From assembly GCA_964627665.1 (NCBI GenBank), contig CAZVKG010000128.1, forward strand, positions 1 through 5,190: 5,190 bases of DNA. The letters are read 5' to 3'. The notes below the pieces were generated by a model that was given only the letters and a program-made list of their open reading frames with translations, was not told the origin of the DNA and did no database searches. Origin of the DNA: UBA1351 sp964627665. Lineage in GTDB: Bacteria; Bacillota; Clostridia; Lachnospirales; Vallitaleaceae. The number at the start of each line of letters is the position of its first letter. Position 1 is the stretch's first letter. Positions 1 through 5,137 of the stretch are shown here, piece by piece. A program made the position numbers and the translations under genes.

Positions 1-48
1 TTAGGTATGACTGCACAAGCGGTTGTTGAAGCAGTTAAAGCCTTATAA
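1..48 (+). CDS. 3' end of an upstream gene, possibly transketolase (partial)
   Basis: An open frame enters from the left edge and reads LGMTAQAVVEAVKAL before a TAA stop at 46-48. The rest of the gene lies outside the window. The ending (GMTA, a few residues, VV, a helix with K, then L) resembles C-terminal tails of transketolases, which commonly end in a G[FM]T..nVv..vk.l pattern. With only 15 residues this is recalled similarity rather than proof. The composition (A, V, E, K, no rare residues) and the intergenic hairpins and terminator that follow support a genuine gene end. Confidence applies to a coding 3' end; the product is a weak guess. Confidence 0.5.
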   Translation, partial: LGMTAQAVVEAVKAL

Positions 49-61
49 TACAATATAAAAT

Positions 62-90
62 TTGACACAAGGAATAGACATATGCATTAT
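62..90 (+). promoter_or_regulatory. Possible sigma-A promoter in the gap before the exonuclease gene
   Basis: A perfect -35 hexamer TTGACA (62-67) is followed after 17 bp by CATTAT (85-90), a 4/6 match to TATAAT; TATTAT at 88-93 is a better hexamer but gives a 20-bp spacer. Transcription from here would run into the terminator at 164-213 before reaching the exonuclease gene. It would therefore make either a short RNA of about 115 nt or a leader with attenuation. It may also be a chance match in AT-rich DNA. Confidence 0.3.
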
Positions 91-163
91 TATGCCTTAA
101 AATAAAGATACTTCAATTGAAGGTATTTCCTAGGCACAAAAATGCTTTGATACTATAGCATAG

Positions 164-213
164 AAACGGCAATACCACATCATAGATGAAGGGTATTTGC
201 CGTTTTTTGTTTA
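164..213 (+). terminator. Intrinsic terminator upstream of the exonuclease gene
   Basis: The left arm AACGGCAATACC (165-176) pairs with the right arm GGTATTTGCCGTT (192-204), giving a stem of 12 pairs with one bulged T. The loop is about 15 nt. The right arm runs into a T-rich tract (203-213). This is a classic rho-independent terminator and most likely ends the transcript of the gene whose tail is at 1-48. It also means the exonuclease gene needs a promoter between about 205 and 260, where only weak matches are visible (for example TTGGGA at 223-228 with ACTAAT at 246-251). Confidence 0.85.
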
Positions 214-273
214 TAGTCTTTTTTGGGACCTTGTAATTCTGAGATACTAATAAAAACATAAAGGAGGAACACG

Positions 274-1101
274 ATGAGATTTATTTCATGGAACATAGAC
301 TCACTAAATGCGGCCTTAACAAGTGATTCAAATAGGGCGGTGCTTACAAGACAAGTTATTGAGACCATTTTGGCAGAGGATGCAGATGTTATTGCTTTGC
401 AAGAAACCAAGTTACCGGGGAAGGGGCCGAATAAGAAACATATGGAGCGTTTAAAGGAGTATTTTATAGGATATTCCTATATATGGAGATCTTCCCAAGA
501 GCCCGCGAGAAAAGGGTATGCAGGAACCATGTTTTTATATAAAGATAAGTACGCTCCACAAGTTTCTAATCCGACGATTGGGGCTCCGGATACCATGGAT
601 GTAGAAGGTAGAATAATCACCTTAGATTTTGGAGAATTTTATCTTACGCAGGTATATACACCCAATGCCGGCGATGGTCTGCGAAGATTGAAAGAACGGC
701 AAATCTGGGATGAAAAATACGCCGAATATCTACAAAACTTAGACCAAGAAAAACCGGTATTAGCAACAGGGGACTATAATGTCGCCCATAAAGAGATTGA
801 TTTAGCAAATCCACAAAGCAATCATAGGTCAGCAGGCTTTACCGATGAAGAACGTGCAGGTTTTACCAATCTGCTCAATAAAGGATTTACAGATACCTTT
901 AGATATATACATGGTGATGTAACAGGCATGTATTCCTGGTGGGCACAAAGGGTTAAAACAAGTAAAATCAATAATTCGGGCTGGAGAATTGACTATTGGC
1001 TTGTGAGTGACCGGTTGGCGGACAAAGTTATAAAATCGGAGATGCTAGATTCCGGTGTTCGACAAGACCATACACCGATTCTGTTGGAAGTGGATTTATA
1101 G
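274..1101 (+). CDS. xth: Exodeoxyribonuclease III / AP endonuclease
   Basis: This 275-residue protein is a complete member of the exonuclease III (Xth/ExoA) branch of the endonuclease/exonuclease/phosphatase fold. The family cleaves DNA 5' to abasic sites and removes 3' blocking groups or nucleotides in base-excision repair in the cytoplasm, using Mg2+. All family motifs are seen in order: WNIDSL (N7), LQETK (E44, metal ligand), KGYAGT (80-85), VYTPN (Y128), GDYNVAH (D167, N169), the NHRSAGFTDEER block (183-194), WW (222-223), WRIDYWLVS (D240) and QDHTPILLEV (D265, H266, the catalytic pair). Length is normal for the family. The one small variation is Gln before the catalytic DH, where Ser is usual. 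ATG 274 is preceded by AAGGAGG (261-267) at a good spacing. No convincing terminator follows, so some read-through into the next gene is possible although that gene has its own promoter. Confidence 0.95.
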   Translation: MRFISWNIDSLNAALTSDSNRAVLTRQVIETILAEDADVIALQETKLPGKGPNKKHMERLKEYFIGYSYIWRSSQEPARKGYAGTMFLYKDKYAPQVSNPTIGAPDTMDVEGRIITLDFGEFYLTQVYTPNAGDGLRRLKERQIWDEKYAEYLQNLDQEKPVLATGDYNVAHKEIDLANPQSNHRSAGFTDEERAGFTNLLNKGFTDTFRYIHGDVTGMYSWWAQRVKTSKINNSGWRIDYWLVSDRLADKVIKSEMLDSGVRQDHTPILLEVDL

Positions 1102-1134
1102 CGAAAGTTTTTGCTCCCTAAATAAAAAGTTTTG

Positions 1135-1163
1135 TTGAATTTTTGGTTTCTTTTTGTTATAAT
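1135..1163 (+). promoter_or_regulatory. Strong extended -10 promoter of the AAA_14/DUF4143 gene
   Basis: TTGAAT (1135-1140) is separated by exactly 17 bp from a perfect TATAAT (1158-1163). The -10 is preceded by TG at 1155-1156, giving an extended -10 (TGTTATAAT). Transcription would be expected to begin near 1170, directly in front of the ribosome binding site AGGTGG (1171-1176). The 5' untranslated region would then be only about 12 nt. The spacing and hexamer quality make this the best promoter in the window. Confidence 0.8.
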
Positions 1164-1181
1164 GATAAAGAGGTGGTACAT

Positions 1182-2399
1182 ATGATTGAACGAAAGCAAT
1201 ATTCTGATGCGATAGCAGGATTTATTAATAAGCCTATAATTAAAATTATTACTGGTATTCGGCGTTCAGGTAAGTCTACATTTTTAAGAATGTTGCAACA
1301 AAATTTGATGGATCAAGGTGTTCTGGAAGATCAAATTCTATATATGAATTTTGAAAGCTTTCGATTTATGGACATCCGAGATGCGAAAACGCTGTATCAG
1401 TACGTCATTGAGAATGTCAACACAAATCAAAAATCCTATTTGTTTTTTGATGAAATACAAATAGTGGACGACTGGGAAGCATCCGTCAATTCATTTCTTG
1501 TCGACTTTGATACAGATATATATGTTACAGGTTCTAACTCAAATATGTTATCTTCAGAGCTATCGACACTTCTAACAGGAAGATATGTTCAAATAAGAAT
1601 GCAGCCTTTAGTATTTAGGGAGTTCTTGAAATTCCATGAAATGGATAACAATAATAGTAATATTACCGATTTATTATGGACTTTTCTAAGAAGAGGAGGG
1701 TTTCCTTCTATCCATTCCTTACCCTATGAAGAAAGAGATGCCTATACATTAATTGGAGATATTTATGATTCCATCGTATTAAGGGATGCGGTAGAACGAT
1801 TTAATATTAAAAACATTGAACTTCTCGATCGCATATTAAGATTTGTTATGGATAATATTGGCAATACATTTTCTGCAAAAAAAATTGCTGATTATTTTAA
1901 AAGTCAACAACGTTCAGTGAATCAAAATACGGTTTATAATTATTTGGAGGCTTTGGAAAGTACTTTTTTAATCAACCGAGTTAATCGATTTGATTTGCAT
2001 GGTAAGGAAATATTGAAAACACAAGAAAAATTTTATTTGGCGGATCAAGGTATTCTTCATTCTGTTCTTGGATACCATGATAGGAATATACCGGGATTAT
2101 TAGAGAACATTGTTTATAACGAATTAGTATATAGAGGATATTCTGTTCATATTGGAAAGATTAAAGACAAAGAAATAGATTTTGTGGCAACAAAGGAGAA
2201 TAAAAGAGTATATCTGCAAGTTACATATAAAATGGAAAGTGAAAATACCATAAATAGAGAATTTGGACCCTTATTGTCAGTTGATGATCATTATCCTAAA
2301 TATGTTCTTTCAATGGATGAGCATTTTAATGATAATATCGAAGGCGTACAGCATATGAAATTAATTCATTTTTTAACATCAAAACATTGGGAGAAATAA
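1182..2399 (+). CDS. AAA_14 / DUF4143 ATP-binding protein
   Basis: This 405-residue protein has the standard two-part layout of the AAA_14 plus DUF4143 family, an ATPase group of unknown cellular role that is common and often multicopy in Clostridia and Bacteroidetes. Residues 20-33 carry the Walker A loop (GIRRSGKST, G25, K31, S32). YLFFDEIQ (86-93) is Walker B with D90 and E91. VTGSNSNML (115-123) is the sensor-1 region, and LTGRY (131-135) holds a conserved Arg. Residues 200-270 look helical and winged-helix-like (AKKIADYF ... VNQNTVYNYLEAL). The C-terminal part (about 280-400) is DUF4143 with a nuclease-fold pattern: LENIVYNEL (307-315), EIDFVA (331-336) and YLQVTY (344-349). The usual (E/Q)xK is QVT here, so nuclease activity is doubtful. 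No signal peptide or membrane segment is visible. ATG 1182 is chosen because AGGTGG (1171-1176) sits just before it; an in-frame TTG at 1143 lies inside the promoter and cannot be the start. The gene is its own transcription unit and is followed 14 bases later by a 65-bp repeat. Confidence 0.9.
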   Translation: MIERKQYSDAIAGFINKPIIKIITGIRRSGKSTFLRMLQQNLMDQGVLEDQILYMNFESFRFMDIRDAKTLYQYVIENVNTNQKSYLFFDEIQIVDDWEASVNSFLVDFDTDIYVTGSNSNMLSSELSTLLTGRYVQIRMQPLVFREFLKFHEMDNNNSNITDLLWTFLRRGGFPSIHSLPYEERDAYTLIGDIYDSIVLRDAVERFNIKNIELLDRILRFVMDNIGNTFSAKKIADYFKSQQRSVNQNTVYNYLEALESTFLINRVNRFDLHGKEILKTQEKFYLADQGILHSVLGYHDRNIPGLLENIVYNELVYRGYSVHIGKIKDKEIDFVATKENKRVYLQVTYKMESENTINREFGPLLSVDDHYPKYVLSMDEHFNDNIEGVQHMKLIHFLTSKHWEK

Positions 2400-2413
2400 T
2401 ATTCATCCATATG

Positions 2414-2478
2414 CGAAAAACTTCTGCGACTATGTCACCGCACATGTGGAGACGGTTTTGGTGCTTAACAAAGTATTA
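2414..2478 (+). repeat. Diverged 65-bp repeat, copy A, after the ATPase gene
   Basis: This stretch matches the one at 3659-3725 downstream of the Fic gene. From CGAAA onward, about 40 of the first 50 positions agree without a gap, including the blocks TCTGCGAC, CACATGTGGA and GGTTTTG. The similarity fades through an AT-rich tail (TTAACAAAGTATTA here, TTAATAAATATTA there). The centre folds as GTC-A-CCGC-ACAT-GTGG-A-GAC (2434-2453), a hairpin with one A-A mismatch and one G-U pair. A short TTTT follows, so it could act as a weak terminator or a processing or stability element. It starts 14 bases after the ATPase stop codon. The identity of the repeat family is not recognised. Confidence 0.75.
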
Positions 2479-2510
2479 TAATCAATATAAGCAAGGCAGT
2501 TCAAGTTATT

Positions 2511-2533
2511 AGGCAGAGAAATCTGCCTTTTTT
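2511..2533 (+). terminator. Intrinsic terminator between the ATPase and Fic genes
   Basis: A perfect 7-bp stem, AGGCAGA (2511-2517) with TCTGCCT (2522-2528), encloses a GAAA tetraloop and is followed directly by a run of Ts (2528-2533). A second AGGCAG lies just upstream (2494-2499) and could in principle compete for the right arm. The terminator isolates the Fic gene from transcription of the ATPase gene. Confidence 0.9.
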
Positions 2534-2541
2534 CATTATGT

Positions 2542-2569
2542 TTGTGTTATCTCCTATTAATGCTATAAT
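2542..2569 (+). promoter_or_regulatory. Extended -10 promoter of the Fic gene
   Basis: A perfect TATAAT (2564-2569) is preceded by TG at 2561-2562, giving TGCTATAAT. The -35 is weak: TTGTGT (2542-2547) at 16 bp spacing is the best match. Such promoters rely on the extended -10. Transcription would be expected to start near 2576. The -10 sits in the middle of the inverted repeat described separately, which suggests the promoter is repressible. Confidence 0.7.
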
Positions 2570-2578
2570 AATAGGAGA
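2550..2578. promoter_or_regulatory. Perfect inverted repeat over the Fic -10 box, likely operator
   Basis: The arm TCTCCTATTA (2550-2559) is the exact reverse complement of TAATAGGAGA (2569-2578), with a 9-bp spacer. Arm centres are 19 bp apart, close to two helical turns, as expected for a dimeric DNA-binding protein on one face of the helix. The element covers the -10 region and the expected transcription start, so it would be mostly absent from the RNA and is better read as a DNA operator than as an RNA hairpin. The binding protein is unknown. The winged helix at the end of the Fic protein is one candidate, which would mean autorepression (inference). Confidence 0.65.
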
Positions 2579-2604
2579 AAAAATATTTGAGGAGGAGAAG
2601 TTTT

Positions 2605-3654
2605 ATGAGAGAGTTTGATTATACTAGATTAGATGAACAGCTTTTTGACCGAGAAATAGTAAGTTTGTTGTCAGCGATTCATGAACATAAAGGAAAGCAG
2701 TCACTATATATTGAGGCAAGTTCAGATGCGCTAAAAAAAATGTTAGAAGTTGCTAAGATCCAAAGTACTAATGCATCGAATGCTATTGAAGGAATACACA
2801 CCAGTGATAAACGTCTAAAGGATCTTGTTGAGAAAAAAACAAAACCAAGAAACCGAAATGAGGAAGAAATTGCAGGATATAGGCAAGTCCTGGAGTTGAT
2901 TCATGATATTTATGAATATATTTACCCGACGCCGAATCATATATTGCAATTACATAGAGATCTCTATACATATAGCTCTGCCCCGGATGGGGGCAAGTTT
3001 AAGAACATAGATAATATAATAGAAGAAGAGAATGAAGATGGAGAAAAGTCCATCAGATTCAAACCAGCACCTGCTGCATTCACGCCTGATATGCTGAGAC
3101 AGTTGTGTGATACTTTTTCAAAAGCCATAGATGCAAAAGAGATTGATCCATTATTATTGATTGCAGCATTTATTTTTGACTTCGTATCGATTCATCCATT
3201 TAGAGATGGTAATGGTAGAATGAGTAGGCTATTAACGTTATTGTTTATGTATCGCAGTGGTTATATTGTGGGGAAATATATAAGTGTTGAAATGCATATT
3301 GAACGAACGAAAGAAAACTATTATGAATCATTATTACTGAGTTCGAAAGGTTGGCATGAAGGTGAAAACGATTACAAACCCTTCATCAAGTATTATTTAT
3401 CAGTGATTCTTGCAACATATAAGGAGTTCTCAGAGCGAGTTGAGTTATTGATAGATAAATCTATTAGTAAGTCAGAGCGAGTGAAAAGAGTCTTTGATGT
3501 TAAGCTCGGAAAGTTTTCAAAGAGCGATATTCATATTCTAAATCCTGATATCAGTCCGAAAACAATAGAAAAAGCATTAAAAGAACTGGTAGAAAATGGG
3601 TATATTGAGAAAGTTGGTCAAGGAAGAAGTACTGTGTACGTAAAGAAAATGTAG
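2605..3654 (+). CDS. Fic-family AMPylase (class II type) with C-terminal winged helix
   Basis: This 349-residue protein belongs to the Fic/DOC family, whose members usually transfer AMP from ATP to a hydroxyl side chain of a target protein. The complete catalytic motif is HPFRDGNGRMSR (197-208), with catalytic H197, metal-binding D201 and phosphate-binding R205 and R208. The flap region before it includes DGGKFKNIDN (128-137). Upstream of the Fic core, SNAIEG (58-63) fits the inhibitory helix motif [S/T]xxxE[G/N], with E62 expected to block ATP, so this is a self-inhibited class II enzyme. Residues 285-349 form a winged helix ending NGYIEKVGQGRSTVYV, the layout of Shewanella SoFic. ATG 2605 follows AGGAGG (2590-2595) by 9 nt; an in-frame TTG at 2587 would translate the ribosome binding site itself and is rejected. 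The protein looks cytoplasmic. Target unknown. The gene has its own promoter with a palindromic operator and is followed by the second copy of the 65-bp repeat. Confidence 0.92.
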   Translation: MREFDYTRLDEQLFDREIVSLLSAIHEHKGKQSLYIEASSDALKKMLEVAKIQSTNASNAIEGIHTSDKRLKDLVEKKTKPRNRNEEEIAGYRQVLELIHDIYEYIYPTPNHILQLHRDLYTYSSAPDGGKFKNIDNIIEEENEDGEKSIRFKPAPAAFTPDMLRQLCDTFSKAIDAKEIDPLLLIAAFIFDFVSIHPFRDGNGRMSRLLTLLFMYRSGYIVGKYISVEMHIERTKENYYESLLLSSKGWHEGENDYKPFIKYYLSVILATYKEFSERVELLIDKSISKSERVKRVFDVKLGKFSKSDIHILNPDISPKTIEKALKELVENGYIEKVGQGRSTVYVKKM

Positions 3655-3658
3655 GAAT

Positions 3659-3725
3659 CGAAATATGTCTGCGACCATGCCTCCACACATGTGGAAGGGG
3701 TTTTGAGCATGATTAATAAATATTA
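3659..3725 (+). repeat. Diverged 65-bp repeat, copy B, after the Fic gene
   Basis: This is the partner of the repeat at 2414-2478 and starts 5 bases after the Fic stop codon. Its central hairpin is CCTCCAC-ACAT-GTGGAAGG (3680-3698), followed by GGTTTTG. The CCAC/GTGG stem and ACAT loop match copy A, where CCGC pairs with GTGG through one G-U. The flanking pairs differ between the copies but still pair. It may terminate Fic transcription weakly, since no other terminator is visible before the sigma factor gene. The family is not recognised. Confidence 0.75.
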
Positions 3726-3727
3726 AC

Positions 3728-3756
3728 TAGACAGATATTAGTGGCTGTAATATTGT
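3728..3756 (+). promoter_or_regulatory. Possible sigma-A promoter of the sigma/anti-sigma operon
   Basis: TAGACA (3728-3733, 5/6 to consensus) is followed after 17 bp by TATTGT (3751-3756, 4/6). TGAAAC at 3756-3761 overlaps it and looks like an ECF -35 box, but no CGTC-like -10 is found 16-17 bp downstream, where the sequence is TTTTAAATA. A sigma-A-type promoter is therefore the better guess, and autoregulation by the encoded sigma factor is not clearly supported here. Confidence 0.35.
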
Positions 3757-3802
3757 GAAACGAGATAAAGAGAGTTTTTAAATAAAAGAAAGAGGGAGTA
3801 TA

Positions 3803-4360
3803 ATGCTGGCATTTTTAAGTGTAATTGAAAATGATGTGGTTCGAAGTCATCTTGAGGAACTGTATCTATTATACCACAAAGAACTTGTACATGTTGCTAA
3901 CAAGATATTAAAGGATTATCATGAAGCAGAAGATATTGTTCAAACTGCTTTTATTAAGGTGGCGGATTACTTGGATGAAAATATTGATGTGAAGTGTAAC
4001 AAAACCAAGGGCTTGATTGTTATAATAGTTAGAAACCTTTCTATTAATCAGTATAATAAGAGAAAAAGAAGAGCAACGGCTAATATTGATGATTTAGCAG
4101 ATATCATCTGCGATGATTCAGCTATTACACCGGAAATCAATGTTTTGAGGCTGGATCAAAGTGAGGAAGTAGCACGTTTATTGGATAATATCAATGAAGG
4201 GTATGCAGATATACTGGCACTAAAATATTTATATGAATATACGGATAAAGAAATTGCTGAAATTTTATCGATGTCAGAAGGAAGTGTACGAACAAAGCTG
4301 ACAAGAGCAAGACAAGCCTGTAAGGACGTTCTGGGAGGTGAGCGATATGAATATGCGTGA
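3803..4360 (+). CDS. ECF-type RNA polymerase sigma factor
   Basis: This 185-residue protein has the two-domain layout and size of extracytoplasmic-function sigma factors, which direct core RNA polymerase to stress promoters. Region 2 spans about residues 18-88: LYHKELVHVANKILKDYHEAEDIVQTAFIKV (23-53) is the core-binding and -10 recognition helix pair with the typical EDIVQ motif (43-47), and region 2.4 ends in the basic NQYNKRKRR (82-90). After a variable acidic linker, region 4 (about 121-176) has LALKYLYEYTDKEIAEILSM and the recognition helix SEGSVRTKLTRAR (158-170) that reads the -35. ATG 3803 follows GAGGGAG (3792-3798) at a short but workable spacing. The 3' end overlaps the next gene by 14 nt, and the ribosome binding site of that gene lies inside this one. 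The two are therefore translationally coupled, which is typical of a sigma/anti-sigma pair. The exact ECF subgroup cannot be told by eye. Confidence 0.92.
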   Translation: MLAFLSVIENDVVRSHLEELYLLYHKELVHVANKILKDYHEAEDIVQTAFIKVADYLDENIDVKCNKTKGLIVIIVRNLSINQYNKRKRRATANIDDLADIICDDSAITPEINVLRLDQSEEVARLLDNINEGYADILALKYLYEYTDKEIAEILSMSEGSVRTKLTRARQACKDVLGGERYEYA

Positions 4361-5084
4361 TGAAGACTTGGATTCAGGTATGGACAGTATGATGGATGCC
4401 TATTATAAATTGGTGGGAGAAGCTCATGTTAAGAATATTCTGGAAGATTTGGAAAACGAAAAAGACGAAATAGAGCAGATTCAAATATCAAAGTCCATGG
4501 ATGATTGGTTTGAAAAGTTTATACATAAGCAAAAGAAGGAAAAACAAAGAAAAAACTGGTTGAAAAAGATTAGGACGTATTCAAGCAGAACGGCAGTTTT
4601 CATATTGGTTCTGATTGGGGCATTTACGTTAGTGACGATGTCGGTAGAGGCATTCAGGGTACGAATATTTAATTATTTCATGGAAAAGAACGAAAGTTAT
4701 ACAGAATTTAGAGTTGATGAAGTAGTAGACGGTCAAAGCACACCGCAGTTGGATATAGATCAGTATTATTATCCGACATATTTACCGGAGGATTACACTT
4801 ATGACAGTTATCAGGTGGGTGGTGATATCGTTATGCTCAGTTATAGCAATAGTGAAGATACTATTATTTTCACCCAGGGAAGCACTGGTTCGGCATATCA
4901 TGTGGACACTGAAGATGCTGAAATGAAAGAGGTACCGATTGGGAATACCAGTGGATATCTAATTGATAAGAATGACGGAAGTACCTTGTTCTGGAATGAT
5001 AATGATAGGGATTTTATGATCAATGGAAACCTAGAGCCAAATGAACTGATTAAGATAGCAGAGAGTCTTGAAAAAAATAAATAA
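4347..5084 (+). CDS. Membrane anti-sigma factor, DUF4367 domain
   Basis: This 245-residue protein is predicted to span the membrane once. An acidic cytoplasmic part (1-60) and a basic stretch (KQKKEKQRKNWLKKIR, 61-76) precede a single hydrophobic helix (about 82-100, TAVFILVLIGAFTLVTMSV). The juxtamembrane segment VEAFRVRIFNYFMEKNESYTEF (100-121) and the extracellular domain with YLPEDYTYDSY (145-155), IIFTQ (173-177) and NLEPNELIKIAESL (228-241) have the pattern of DUF4367 proteins, found in Clostridia directly after ECF sigma genes. The N-terminus probably holds the sigma factor at the membrane and the exterior domain senses an envelope signal; this role is inferred from position and topology. 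ATG 4347 is chosen because GGGAGGTG (4333-4340) lies 6 nt upstream. GTG 4338 falls inside that ribosome binding site, and ATG 4353 is a less well spaced alternative. The gene overlaps the sigma gene by 14 nt. Confidence 0.85.
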   Translation: MNMRDEDLDSGMDSMMDAYYKLVGEAHVKNILEDLENEKDEIEQIQISKSMDDWFEKFIHKQKKEKQRKNWLKKIRTYSSRTAVFILVLIGAFTLVTMSVEAFRVRIFNYFMEKNESYTEFRVDEVVDGQSTPQLDIDQYYYPTYLPEDYTYDSYQVGGDIVMLSYSNSEDTIIFTQGSTGSAYHVDTEDAEMKEVPIGNTSGYLIDKNDGSTLFWNDNDRDFMINGNLEPNELIKIAESLEKNK

Positions 5085-5101
5085 AAAACTTTTGAAAAAA
5101 G

Positions 5102-5137
5102 TGTAACAAATCACCTTGCTTCACTGTCTTATATAAT
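5102..5137 (+). promoter_or_regulatory. ECF-type promoter candidate reading out of the window
   Basis: TGTAAC (5102-5107), an AAC-type ECF -35 box, is followed after 17 bp by TGTC (5125-5128), close to the CGTC -10 of Gram-positive ECF promoters. A TA-rich run (5129-5137) follows, which itself contains a TATAAT (5132-5137) with no matching sigma-A -35. The placement right after a sigma/anti-sigma operon suggests a target gene of that sigma factor beginning beyond the right edge. No start codon with a ribosome binding site is visible in the remaining bases to 5190. Confidence 0.45.

Noticed and set aside
180..410. Minus-strand open frame of 76 codons over the terminator and the start of the exonuclease gene
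   Set aside because: It overlaps a well-supported gene in antisense, has no family resemblance and no ribosome binding site; a shadow frame.
1099..1116. Hairpin AGCGAA/TTTGCT just after the exonuclease stop codon as a terminator
   Set aside because: The stem is short with a G-U pair and no T tract follows.
993..1199. Minus-strand open frame of 68 codons over the end of the exonuclease gene and the ATPase promoter
   Set aside because: It is antisense to the conserved exonuclease C-terminus and to a strong promoter, with no recognisable product.
2414..2500. Integron attC site, prompted by GCTTAAC (2464-2470) fitting the RYYYAAC core
   Set aside because: No matching GTTRRRY core follows at a sensible distance, the second repeat copy lacks the motif, and no integron integrase is in the window.
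2411..2512. A 33-codon open frame as a formal coding gene
   Set aside because: No ribosome binding site at proper spacing, and most of it lies inside the repeat whose hairpin could explain its conservation. It is kept as a finding rather than a CDS.
2783..2971. Minus-strand open frame of 62 codons inside the Fic gene
   Set aside because: It lies antisense to the conserved Fic N-terminal region including the inhibitory motif; a shadow frame.
3799..3804. TATAAT overlapping the sigma factor start codon as a promoter
   Set aside because: No -35 at proper spacing, and transcription would begin inside the coding region. It is likely chance in AT-rich sequence.
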